Source of the DNA: an uncultured Lachnospiraceae bacterium
GTDB lineage: Bacteria; Bacillota; Clostridia; Lachnospirales; Lachnospiraceae
DNA: 64,000 nt
Reading direction: 5' to 3'
Assembly (NCBI GenBank): GCA_910584695.1
Contig: CAJUBR010000006.1
Span: forward strand, 1-64,000
Shown: positions 56,898-64,000 of the stretch, in pieces
Position numbering within the stretch: position 1 is the stretch's first letter
Layout of the letters: the number at the start of each line of letters is the position of its first letter
Notes under the pieces: generated by a model
Seen by the model: the letters and a program-made list of their open reading frames with translations, nothing else
What the model was told of the DNA's origin: nothing
The model's database searches: none
Program-made: the position numbers and the translations under genes

Positions 56898-57011
56898 TTA
56901 ATTAAATGAAAAATATCTATTACAAGCTCCTGCCATAAAACCCAATAATAGAATAGTTATAATATTGATTGCCAATGAATTTAAAGTTATCTTTTCTAAT
57001 ATTGATTTCAT
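56898..57011 (-). CDS. Possible 37-residue membrane peptide
   Basis: A short frame beginning 13 bases after the preceding gene's stop encodes one hydrophobic helix (SLAINIITILLLGFMAGAC). The ribosome site is weak. It may be a small membrane peptide or chance. Confidence 0.25.
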   Translation of the reverse strand: MKSILEKITLNSLAINIITILLLGFMAGACNRYFSFN

Positions 57012-57024
57012 AATTTTTAAATTA

Positions 57025-58209
57025 TTATGCCTGCATAAGTGCACCAGTAGGCCCACCAGAAAATGTAGCCTCAGGCTCCTCACTCATAGGTTGCATATAA
57101 GGATGTGCCTGTTTAAACAGATCAGAGACACACTTACTAGCTGCACCATTAAAGCCTGGCAATTCAAAATCAGACCAGTCAATAGTAACTTCTCCTCCAA
57201 ATGGTCCAATTCCCAATTTTGCACTTGCCTCTGTTTCTGTGAGCTTACCTCCAGCCTTTGCTTGAACACCTAACATGCCATCCCCAGAAGCCTTTATTTT
57301 AACCCCAAATAAAGAAAATCCTCCTTTCACTTCTCCTTTGGCAAGATATGCCTCTGCACCAGTTTCTCCCTTAATACAAAATTCACCACTACTTTTAAAT
57401 GAAACTTCTCCTTCTACCTTGGTACCAGCACCAATTACAGAACCTTCTGTTTTTCCATATATGTTAATTTGATCTGTTCCTAAAGTACCTTCTGTTTTAA
57501 CTTTACCTACCGCTGTCTCTGCACTAAATGAACCCTTTACCTCACCGGATATTAATCCGCTTTTAAATGTAATACCTGCTCCAAATTCTGTTTCTGTCTT
57601 AGCTGAAAGTAAGCTTCCACTTGCACTTATTTTTCCATACTTCATATCTGCTGAAATATTCCCTTCTGCTAACGACGCTGAGCCTCCTGCTTTTATAGAG
57701 GCACTATAGTCTCCACCACCCCAATGAGTCTTTGCACTAACAGATGTCCCTGCTGACAAAACCTTTCCATCAAGACTCAGCGTTCCATATGAACCAGATA
57801 TGAAAACACTTCCTGCGGCTAATGACGTTTCTGCATATGCTAAAGCTTCTTTACCTCCCTCTCCATCATCTAAAATACTTACACCCGCTGCTTTATTATA
57901 TATCGAACCTTTTATTATTGTCTGGGATTTTGTTTCAGTCCCTGTAATTGTATTTTCTGCAGTTTCATAACGATTAATAATATTTGATAATCCAGATGTC
58001 ATATTAAGAGAACGCTGCTTTGTATCATCTAAATTATCTAATGCATCCTTTAAGCTTTTTTTAATCATCATACCCGCCTCTCCTGATATGGTAATGGCAG
58101 ATATAATTCGATTAATATCCTCCCTGCTATTATTCAGTCGCGAAACAATATCGTTAAGGTTGTCCACTTCTCCTCTCATATTTCCCATTTGTATACTAAA
58201 CTCAGACAC
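57025..58209 (-). CDS. Candidate type VII substrate: helical head with beta-rich glycine-repeat body
   Basis: The 394-residue protein starts with a helical, coiled domain of about 95 residues (MGNMRGEVDNLNDIVSRLNN onward), similar in style to WXG100/LXG heads but without a clear WxG. Residues about 105-360 are rich in Gly, Ala, Ser, Lys and Glu in alternating beta-type repeats (for example AKGEVKGGFSLFGVKIKASG), resembling the structural modules of polymorphic toxins. The C-terminus is short (SGGPTGALMQA) with no recognisable toxin domain. It has no signal peptide. It lies at the end of the WXG100-FHA run, so export by the type VII machine is a reasonable inference. Confidence 0.55.
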   Translation of the reverse strand: MSEFSIQMGNMRGEVDNLNDIVSRLNNSREDINRIISAITISGEAGMMIKKSLKDALDNLDDTKQRSLNMTSGLSNIINRYETAENTITGTETKSQTIIKGSIYNKAAGVSILDDGEGGKEALAYAETSLAAGSVFISGSYGTLSLDGKVLSAGTSVSAKTHWGGGDYSASIKAGGSASLAEGNISADMKYGKISASGSLLSAKTETEFGAGITFKSGLISGEVKGSFSAETAVGKVKTEGTLGTDQINIYGKTEGSVIGAGTKVEGEVSFKSSGEFCIKGETGAEAYLAKGEVKGGFSLFGVKIKASGDGMLGVQAKAGGKLTETEASAKLGIGPFGGEVTIDWSDFELPGFNGAASKCVSDLFKQAHPYMQPMSEEPEATFSGGPTGALMQA

Positions 58210-58267
58210 CTCTTTATCCTCCTTTACATTTTAATTATTTATATATTTGTATTTATAAATAACTTTT

Positions 58268-59734
58268 TCACACTTCAAACCGAAAATAAACATCTGCTAA
58301 ACGGATAATATCTCCACTTTTTATTGAAACATATTTTCCGGGCATTGCCTGTTTATCATTTACAAACGTATGATTCGTAGAATTATTATCCATAATAAAA
58401 AATCCATTCCCTTTTTTCATAATATCTGCATGATGCCGGCTTATAGAGGTATTATTTTCAATTGCATAATCAATATCTCCTGCATTCTGTCCAATACGAA
58501 AAATCACACTTGATATTGAAATCTCCTGCATTGTATCTAAACAAATCAGTTTTGCATAAACTACTTCATTTTTTACTATTTTTCCTTCATAATCAGTATT
58601 ACTTTCTGTCTTTAATTTTTTAATCTGCCTTTTAGTACGAATTCCAAAAGAAGCAAAAATAATTATTCCAACTCCCATACCAATTTGTAACACCCGAATA
58701 GGATATTCTTTTTTTCTAATTTTTTTCTTATATTTGTTTAATTGTTCAATCGCTTTTTGATAATCATCATACGTTGCTCCTGAATTCATTGTAAGGTCTA
58801 TGGTTTGTGTAATAACCTGTTTTAAACTTTCTATACTTTTTGTTGTATATTTATCCTTGTGTGCCACTAATTCTTCACACTCGAGCAGAATCTTATTTAA
58901 CTCATTCCGAATGTCTTCTGTCACTTCATTATAATGATAATCATCCTTTATGCCACGATATGATATATTTAATACATCCAATATATCCTTTATCCTGTCA
59001 ATTGGTTGAATATAAAGCTCAGTACCTTTCATTGCAAGAATTCCCACAACATATCCCTCTTCATTTATTACTGGCGTACCAATTTTTCCACCATCTAATT
59101 CAAAATCTATAATAATCTCTTCTTTTGTTACCTCTGTAACCAACACTGTATTTCTCTGCAGATCAAGATTACCAATCTCAGATTGTCCTAATATATTCGT
59201 ATTTCCACCATATCCTAAAATATATAACTTTTCATTTATCTCTACTGAAGAACTATTTCCAAGTTTAACACAAGTAATATTGCTAATATCACCTGCTAAA
59301 TCCAATATTATAAAATCATTTCCAGTACTTCCAATGTCTGTCTTAATTCTGGTTCCAACTGATAAAACCAAATCTACTTCTATACTTAAATTTCCTTCTG
59401 CAGAAAGTCCAAATTGCCTTCTTATATTATTTAACAAATCTTCGTCTACCTGAACAAGTTTGTCATTTGTCAACACTATTTTTTCTTCATTTTCGCTTCC
59501 AATTAATATACCCGTTCCCTGTTTTACATAATACTCATTTCCCTTTTGATCCACTGCATAGACAAGTATTTTTACTATTCCTGATTCTGTTTCTTTTACA
59601 GCCTGAGGCAGAACAGACACTTTTGCTTCTGTTACATTAGCAGCTATTACAGGCATAGCAGCATGCATTACAACCATCAGAATTATTATATAAAAACTAA
59701 TTATAATATAACCCCTATCTCCACCTGTCATCAT
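58268..59734 (-). CDS. Membrane protein with inactive trypsin-like domain and FHA domain
   Basis: The 488-residue protein has an N-terminal membrane segment (10-32), a trypsin-like fold (about 45-255), a helical linker (265-340), a second membrane helix (about 347-365) and a C-terminal FHA domain (about 390-488) with FRIGQN, SRHHADI and NSTNHTFVN. In the protease part the His position reads VLTNDKLV (Asn90), the Asp may be Asp140, and the Ser motif is GGKIGTP (Ile218 where Ser is expected), so it is probably catalytically dead. FHA domains bind phosphothreonine peptides. In type VIIb systems an FHA is usually part of EssC, so this may be a separate structural or regulatory subunit. Confidence 0.75.
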   Translation of the reverse strand: MMTGGDRGYIIISFYIIILMVVMHAAMPVIAANVTEAKVSVLPQAVKETESGIVKILVYAVDQKGNEYYVKQGTGILIGSENEEKIVLTNDKLVQVDEDLLNNIRRQFGLSAEGNLSIEVDLVLSVGTRIKTDIGSTGNDFIILDLAGDISNITCVKLGNSSSVEINEKLYILGYGGNTNILGQSEIGNLDLQRNTVLVTEVTKEEIIIDFELDGGKIGTPVINEEGYVVGILAMKGTELYIQPIDRIKDILDVLNISYRGIKDDYHYNEVTEDIRNELNKILLECEELVAHKDKYTTKSIESLKQVITQTIDLTMNSGATYDDYQKAIEQLNKYKKKIRKKEYPIRVLQIGMGVGIIIFASFGIRTKRQIKKLKTESNTDYEGKIVKNEVVYAKLICLDTMQEISISSVIFRIGQNAGDIDYAIENNTSISRHHADIMKKGNGFFIMDNNSTNHTFVNDKQAMPGKYVSIKSGDIIRLADVYFRFEV

Positions 59735-59756
59735 TTCTGTCTCCGTTCTGATGTAT

Positions 59757-59785
59757 AAAATAGTACAGAGGTACTACCTCTGTAC
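59757..59785 (-). terminator. Hairpin between the WXG100 array and the FHA gene
   Basis: GTACAGAGGT (59763-59772) pairs perfectly with ACCTCTGTAC (59776-59785), followed on the minus strand by TATTTTAT. As a partial terminator it would lower expression of the FHA gene relative to the WXG100 genes. Confidence 0.7.
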
Positions 59786-59811
59786 CATTCTTTACTTAAT
59801 ACTTCTTTACA

Positions 59812-60132
59812 TTAATTAATAACATCTGTTGCTAACTGCTGTGCAATTACTTGATTAGATTTTTCAGTTGTTTCATACTTAGCAGCAATCTCTGTTAAAT
59901 GCTTAGAATAGTCCTCAATCATTTTATACATATCTTGCATATCACCTGATAACTTGCTAAACTGAGTCTTATACGAGTTAGCAGCATCACCTGACCATGT
60001 TGAACCATTTATCTGATTAACCAAATTAAGCATATAATCGGTACAGCCTTTTACCTGATTTGCTTTTGCCTTAAATTCACTTGATTTATTTCTCAATTCT
60101 TTTGGTGTTACTTTCAAAATCATTTCTGCCAT
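59812..60132 (-). CDS. WXG100 protein 5
   Basis: The 106-residue protein has the WXG100 helical hairpin: helix 1 (about 8-45), turn with Trp-Ser-Gly in STWSGDAANSY, helix 2 (about 55-95). Such small proteins are exported as dimers by the type VII ATPase. Of the five it has the most canonical sequence and is the best candidate for the EsxA role. A strong hairpin follows. Confidence 0.92.
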   Translation of the reverse strand: MAEMILKVTPKELRNKSSEFKAKANQVKGCTDYMLNLVNQINGSTWSGDAANSYKTQFSKLSGDMQDMYKMIEDYSKHLTEIAAKYETTEKSNQVIAQQLATDVIN

Positions 60133-60171
60133 AATATATACTCCTTTTCTATGTATGTTCTAAATTTACAA

Positions 60172-60480
60172 TTATTTAAAAGAACGTGTGCTTGCCGTCA
60201 TAACATTTTCATTCTCGCTTCGTGCATATGCATTTAAAATAAGTGCAATAGCATTAGAATATTTTGTAACTAATTCACTGAAATTATCAAAGCTAGGTCT
60301 CTGAGCCATATAAGTTCTGTTGTATGCATCAGCTGCTTCGCCATCCCACATACTTTTTAACTGCTGTTCTGCCTGATCTAAGTCTTTAATTAAATTTTTT
60401 AACTTTCCGTTATAACTCTCTAACTCCTCCCTTTTGGCATCAAGAGCTTTTCCTGTTAATTGAATCATTGAAACTTCCAT
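60172..60480 (-). CDS. WXG100 protein 4
   Basis: The 102-residue helical hairpin protein has Trp-Asp-Gly in SMWDGEAADAYNRTY. It is translated from GGAGG. It differs from its neighbours except at the hairpin turn, consistent with an old duplication series. Confidence 0.9.
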   Translation of the reverse strand: MEVSMIQLTGKALDAKREELESYNGKLKNLIKDLDQAEQQLKSMWDGEAADAYNRTYMAQRPSFDNFSELVTKYSNAIALILNAYARSENENVMTASTRSFK

Positions 60481-60527
60481 ATCGTTTCCTCCTTTAAATT
60501 AAATAAAATATAGTTTATTATCTATAT

Positions 60528-60546
60528 ATATCTGTTAGACAGATAT
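60528..60546 (-). other. Hairpin inside the WXG100 array
   Basis: ATATCTGT (60528-60535) pairs with ACAGATAT (60539-60546), with no U-run in the direction of transcription. It is probably an mRNA stability or processing element. Confidence 0.4.
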
Positions 60547-60555
60547 TATACTTTT

Positions 60556-60867
60556 TTAACTGGTTCTTGTCTCAGCAATCTGAATATTTTCCATCTCCGT
60601 ATTATAAATGTTCTTTGCCATTTCCTTAATGGAGTCTGAAATGATCTCAATATAATCTGCTGAATTTTCTATTTTTTTTTGCAGCATTCTACTCTTTGTA
60701 ATAAATTTAATAGAATTCTCTCCTTCCCAATTGCTATCAATTGCTTGTATACTTTCATTTAACTTGCCTGTTGCAATCTTACGGATATTATTGGAAACCT
60801 CCATTAAATCGTTTGCTTCTTGAATAGCTTTCTTATAATTAAATATTATTGTCAATTTATCATCCAT
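60556..60867 (-). CDS. WXG100 protein 3
   Basis: The 103-residue helical protein has Trp-Glu-Gly in SNWEGENSIKF. The stretch NLMEVSNNIRK precedes the turn in helix 1. It lies 12 bases behind the previous gene in the array. Confidence 0.85.
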   Translation of the reverse strand: MDDKLTIIFNYKKAIQEANDLMEVSNNIRKIATGKLNESIQAIDSNWEGENSIKFITKSRMLQKKIENSADYIEIISDSIKEMAKNIYNTEMENIQIAETRTS

Positions 60868-60879
60868 AACTACCCTCCT

Positions 60880-61197
60880 TTAACTCAATATATCTGTTGG
60901 TAATGCAGATGCCAGATGAATAATTGCTTCCTCTGTCCCTTGATATACTCCTGCCATTTTTTCCAAGTCAACCGGATGTTCTTTCAAACGTTTAATAACA
61001 GTCTTAATATGTTCTTTCATATTATTATAGCTTTTAATATGCTGGGTACTGGCCTCTCCTTCCCAATATTTTACGGTTTCAGTTACTAACCGGTCAATCT
61101 CATCAAAATCTGATTCAATCTCTCTTATCTCTTCTAATATTTCACCAGATTGTTTTTTCAATTCATATGGTGAAACCTTTAATACTATAGAAGCCAT
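60880..61197 (-). CDS. WXG100 protein 2
   Basis: The 105-residue helical protein has Trp-Glu-Gly in KYWEGEASTQH. Its start (IVLKVSPYELKKQSGEI) and its end (ALPTDILS) resemble WXG100 protein 5, suggesting these two are the closest pair in the array. Confidence 0.88.
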   Translation of the reverse strand: MASIVLKVSPYELKKQSGEILEEIREIESDFDEIDRLVTETVKYWEGEASTQHIKSYNNMKEHIKTVIKRLKEHPVDLEKMAGVYQGTEEAIIHLASALPTDILS

Positions 61198-61207
61198 ATT
61201 TTACCTC

Positions 61208-61513
61208 CTAAACTGTAATATTATCAATTATGTCAAAAACATTTTGTTCACATGAATCATATTCGGATCTTGCTTTTTCTTCATAGTTAATTATACTTTG
61301 AATATTATCGCAGATATAATTTAAACCTCTAATATCATCTTGAAATGCTTGATTAAATGCTGCATTGGCATCTCCTGTCCACATCCCATTCAATGCATTT
61401 ACATTTGATTCCATCATTTTGATTTTCTTTTTGATATCGTTTAATGCTCGAGAAACAGATTCCGCATCCTTTTTCAATGTTGATGTATTAACTTTAATCT
61501 TAGAAATCGCCAT
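61208..61513 (-). CDS. WXG100 protein 1
   Basis: The 101-residue helical protein has Trp-Thr-Gly in GMWTGDANAAFNQAF, a good canonical match. It lies 10 bases upstream of protein 2. Confidence 0.9.
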   Translation of the reverse strand: MAISKIKVNTSTLKKDAESVSRALNDIKKKIKMMESNVNALNGMWTGDANAAFNQAFQDDIRGLNYICDNIQSIINYEEKARSEYDSCEQNVFDIIDNITV

Positions 61514-61530
61514 CTCATACCTCCATCTTT

Positions 61531-61887
61531 TTATATTATTTTTATATTGTGTTTATCCAATATTTTTTGTGCTAATTTAATATCTATTTTCTTTAAAACT
61601 GGGCTATTTCCAAATGTATTAGAGGACCATTTTATAATATTCCTCTCTGCATTATCATAAAATCTTACAATCTCTGTTAATGCTTCCTTTAATCTTTTAA
61701 TCGAAAGATACTCGTCATATAAATCTTCAAAAATCTTTTTTAAAGTGTTCCTATCGTTACCTTCTTGATCTAAACTTTGATATTCATGGAAAATTCTTTC
61801 AAAAGCACTTACCTGCTTCTTATATGCCATTTCAACAACTTGCAATTCTTCTATGACTATCTTCATTTTGCTTATTGAAATCTCCAT
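61531..61887 (-). CDS. Helical protein leading the WXG100 array
   Basis: The 118-residue protein is almost entirely helical, with long amphipathic stretches and no WxG; a Trp occurs late (IIKWSSNTFG). The ATG at 61887 follows GGTGG; a GTG three codons earlier overlaps it. It may be a divergent WXG100-like partner or a chaperone. It is the first gene behind the repeat-controlled promoter. Confidence 0.7.
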   Translation of the reverse strand: MEISISKMKIVIEELQVVEMAYKKQVSAFERIFHEYQSLDQEGNDRNTLKKIFEDLYDEYLSIKRLKEALTEIVRFYDNAERNIIKWSSNTFGNSPVLKKIDIKLAQKILDKHNIKII

Positions 61888-61928
61888 TATAACCACCTTT
61901 GTTTATCTGCTTTCCCTTCGATGTGTTT

Positions 61929-62000
61929 ACTATAACACAACAAAAACCTTTTACATTTTTTTTTTGGATGAATAACCAGTTTTTTGGATGAATAACCAGT
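61929..62000 (-). promoter_or_regulatory. Promoter of the WXG100 array with perfect 20-bp tandem operator
   Basis: Two identical 20-base units (61961-61980 and 61981-62000; ACTGGTTATTCATCC followed by five A on the minus strand) abut the -35 position of a promoter with -10 TATAGT (61929-61934). The -35 hexamer at a 17-base spacing (61952-61957) is AATGTA, a poor match. A good -10, a poor -35 and adjacent direct repeats describe an activator-dependent promoter. The LytTR regulator gene at 62951-63664 is the obvious candidate. Confidence 0.65.
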
Positions 62001-62015
62001 TTAACTTAATATTTT

Positions 62016-62264
62016 TTACACCATATATAACTGGCTTCCATTTATAATCCCATTTTCTTCTAATGTAGACTCTCCATTTAATACAATCCCCTGTTCAGCA
62101 GAGCACAAAAAGAAATTCTCTGATTTCTGATTTAACTCTGTTTTATATTTCTTACACATCATTTCACTAATTTCTTGTACAAGATTGATCACCTTTGCGG
62201 TCTCGTCAACCCTAAAATCAAACGTCTCATCGAGCGATGGAATATATATATCAACCAAAATCAT
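62016..62264 (-). CDS. EsaB/YukD-like ubiquitin-fold protein
   Basis: The 82-residue protein has a ubiquitin-like sequence pattern (beta strands at VDIYIPSLDETFDFRV, a helix, and the closing LEENGIINGSQLYMV). YukD/EsaB proteins are required accessory components of Firmicute type VII secretion. The gene overlaps the upstream one by 14 bases. Confidence 0.85.
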   Translation of the reverse strand: MILVDIYIPSLDETFDFRVDETAKVINLVQEISEMMCKKYKTELNQKSENFFLCSAEQGIVLNGESTLEENGIINGSQLYMV

Positions 62265-62961
62265 ATAATGCCTCCCTTACTATATCTACAACAACATCTT
62301 CAAACTCCTCTTCTTGGAAAATGCTTAGCACCTGCTTTTCCTGCTTAAAGCAAAACAATTTTTTTTCTTTCTCCTCTTGTTTTATAAGAATCCGGCAATC
62401 TACTTGATTATTCTTACGGTCCATTCTTTCCAACATCACAATTGCATTACCTAATGAATCCAATTCCCGGTCTTGTAAAACAAAAGGCTTTTTTAATATT
62501 TCATAAAGTAACTGTTCTTCATCTAATACCTTTTTGTATGACTTTTCCTTATTTCGAATGTCCCCTTCCAAAAAAACTGCTAACTCCTTTTCCGGAATTT
62601 CATATAAACGAATCGAATTAATATTGTCCATACTCTGCTCTACTGCTGCTAATCCATTTCCCACAAAAATTGTCTTTAATCCAATTGCCTGTGTAAAATG
62701 CCGAACCAGTATTACTCTATGAGCTTGTGAAATCACCGTCATTATCTTTTCTAAATCTTCATTTAAAATAAACCCGTCTTCAACAGAATTACGAATAATG
62801 TCCTGTTGATAAAGATGGTTAAGACACTGAAAAACAATATTTTCATCCATTTCTATTTCTGTTTCTTGAAGGCTGAGTATTCCATCAATTCCTTTTGCTG
62901 CTGCTATTACTGCCAGCTCAGGTGGCGTAAGAATATAAACATTATTAACATTACCCGCCAT
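62251..62961 (-). CDS. Unknown protein of the type VII locus, 236 aa
   Basis: The start at 62961 follows GGAGG and lies inside the end of the LytTR gene. The protein begins VYILTPPELAVIAAAKGIDG and continues as a mixed alpha/beta protein. Its opening faintly resembles EspG-type substrate chaperones of mycobacterial ESX systems. Type VII-linked DUF proteins of about this size are known in Firmicutes. I do not claim a family. Position between LytTR and esaB indicates a core or chaperone role. Confidence 0.6.
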   Translation of the reverse strand: MAGNVNNVYILTPPELAVIAAAKGIDGILSLQETEIEMDENIVFQCLNHLYQQDIIRNSVEDGFILNEDLEKIMTVISQAHRVILVRHFTQAIGLKTIFVGNGLAAVEQSMDNINSIRLYEIPEKELAVFLEGDIRNKEKSYKKVLDEEQLLYEILKKPFVLQDRELDSLGNAIVMLERMDRKNNQVDCRILIKQEEKEKKLFCFKQEKQVLSIFQEEEFEDVVVDIVREALYDFG

Positions 62962-63664
62962 TTTTAACCACCTCCTTAATAACACTTTTATAACTCCGTG
63001 ATAACGGAATCCTTATATTATTATCTAAAACAATATAGTTTTTTGAATACCATACTTCACTGATATAGGAAACATTTACAATAAATCCCCTATGACAACG
63101 CTTAAAGTCCTCCGGAAGCTGCTGCTCCAATGCTTCTATCGTTGCATATATTCCATATTCTTTACTTCGCAGTCCGATATAGACTCGTCCATTTCTTGCT
63201 TCAAAATATAGTATTTGGGAAAAAGAAACTCTCCTTTGCTTCTTGTCATCTTCAAATAAAAAGAACTCCTTATCATTTTTCATATTTTGTTCCAGTAAAC
63301 TAAACAGCTCTCTTATTCCTTTTTGACTTTCGCTATATTTTAACGGTTTTAACAATAATGAAGCGGCACGAATCTCCGGAATTAAATATACAATTGGTGA
63401 AATCGTCTTATCAGAAATAATCATAATTTCTGTTTTACTAAAACAACTTCTTAATTCTTTTGCTATCTGTAATCCGGATTTTTCAGTAATATCAATAAAT
63501 GCAATATCAATATTATCTATTTCCTTAAATACCAGATTTTTCCGGTGATTTGCCGTTATAATCTCCAACTGCTCATCATAAAGATACGCAACCATATCTT
63601 TTGAAATTTCCTGCAATAATTCAATTTCGTTCTGCTTACAACTGTAAATAAGCATCGAAATCAT
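62951..63664 (-). CDS. LytTR-family response regulator with atypical receiver
   Basis: The 237-residue protein has a receiver-like domain with Asp58 in IAFIDITEKSG and Lys in LLKPLKY. The acidic pair expected near the N-terminus is replaced by YSCKQ, so phosphorylation may be weak or absent. The C-terminal LytTR domain (about 135-235) contains CHRGFIVNVSYISEV and IPLSRSYK. It is embedded between essC and the type VII accessory genes and probably controls the locus. Confidence 0.82.
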   Translation of the reverse strand: MISMLIYSCKQNEIELLQEISKDMVAYLYDEQLEIITANHRKNLVFKEIDNIDIAFIDITEKSGLQIAKELRSCFSKTEIMIISDKTISPIVYLIPEIRAASLLLKPLKYSESQKGIRELFSLLEQNMKNDKEFFLFEDDKKQRRVSFSQILYFEARNGRVYIGLRSKEYGIYATIEALEQQLPEDFKRCHRGFIVNVSYISEVWYSKNYIVLDNNIRIPLSRSYKSVIKEVVKNGG

Positions 63665-63670
63665 TGTTAC

Positions 63671-64000
63671 TTACCTCCTAGCAAGCGGGACTATAATCTG
63701 CTGCACTTCACCATTTAATCTGTTTGAGACTAATCCTATACCTGGTTTCGTTATCATAGACTGTTCCTTATAAGGAATTGCATCAAAATTAAAAATTTGA
63801 TTCTGAACAGTATTTCCACCAAAATGAATACCTGTTTTATATCCGGCAAAAATTTCATATATTCTTTGATAACTTACCGTTGAAATATTTTCTAAACCTA
63901 TTGCCCCTATAAAATAAATATTTAACAATCTGCCCTTTTCCAGTATATTTTCTAAAAATCCTCTCATATCAAGTTCGGAATTGTAAATCAAATTTATAAA
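63671..64000 (-). CDS. essC: EssC-type FtsK/SpoIIIE ATPase, C-terminal fragment
   Basis: The last 106 or more residues of the type VII motor ATPase run in from beyond the window edge. GIHFGGNTVQNQIFNF, PYKEQ and KPGIGLVSNR match the end of the third FtsK/SpoIIIE domain of EssC. Most of the gene, including Walker motifs and N-terminal FHA domains, is outside the window. Confidence 0.8.
   Translation of the reverse strand, partial: FINLIYNSELDMRGFLENILEKGRLLNIYFIGAIGLENISTVSYQRIYEIFAGYKTGIHFGGNTVQNQIFNFDAIPYKEQSMITKPGIGLVSNRLNGEVQQIIVPLARR

Noticed and set aside
56898..57083. 61-residue version of the small membrane frame
   Set aside because: Its first 24 codons overlap the end of the 394-residue gene in another frame and have no ribosome site; only the shorter 37-residue version is kept, at low confidence.

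Overview
The window looks like a chromosomal segment of a low-GC, spore-forming, anaerobic Firmicute of the Lachnospiraceae type. The signs are spmA/spmB, a rubrerythrin, an S-box (SAM-I) riboswitch on metK, an ATP-type PEP carboxykinase, a split transketolase, several LytTR regulators, cytidylate-kinase-like proteins and AGGAGG ribosome sites. I see no tRNA, rRNA, CRISPR array, insertion sequence or prophage.

Layout. 0-2.2 kb (minus strand): a decayed peptide-bacteriocin locus with an ABC-exporter remnant, a bacteriocin-like fragment, a small membrane protein, an intact double-glycine-leader peptide gene and its LytTR regulator. 2.2-12.6 kb: a secreted beta-helix protein, split transketolase, rubrerythrin, DegV, a large secreted repeat protein, and a LytTR/AgrC-type two-component pair. 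12.6-22.7 kb: a bidirectional cluster built around two divergent ureohydrolases. One arm carries a class III aminotransferase, an iron alcohol dehydrogenase and a TRIC-type membrane protein. The other carries a complete polar amino-acid ABC transporter and a PAS-AAA+ regulator that has lost the sigma-54 contact loop. 22.8-39.0 kb: a nitrogen block with a ureAB-C-E-F-G-D urease operon, an inserted receiver-kinase gene, a urtABCDE urea transporter, two cytidylate-kinase-like genes flanking the block, and an AraC-type response regulator with a hybrid kinase. 39.2-47.6 kb: metK with riboswitch, an alpha/beta hydrolase, a DUF885 peptidase, pckA, an XRE regulator, GtrA and a heptad-repeat coiled-coil protein. 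47.8-56.3 kb: a conserved housekeeping and sporulation run (rsmI, trmN6-like, ricT, holB, yaaR, tmk, amino-acid decarboxylase, spmB, spmA, yitT-like). 56.4-64.0 kb: part of a type VIIb secretion locus (C-terminus of EssC, LytTR regulator, unknown protein, EsaB/YukD, a helical protein plus five WXG100 proteins, an FHA protein with a dead protease domain, a beta-rich candidate substrate and a DUF4176 protein).

How the genes may work together. The ureohydrolase cluster would release urea plus an amino compound from a guanidino substrate. The aminotransferase and alcohol dehydrogenase could process the amino product through an aldehyde to a hydroxy acid. The adjacent urease would turn the urea into ammonia. 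The substrate cannot be read from the sequence. The most interesting regulatory signal is at the type VII locus: a perfect 20-bp tandem repeat abuts the -35 position of a promoter that has a good -10 and no recognisable -35, in front of the WXG100 array and about 1 kb downstream of a LytTR regulator gene. Direct repeats with the same 20-bp step also lie in front of the other two LytTR genes, suggesting a shared control architecture.
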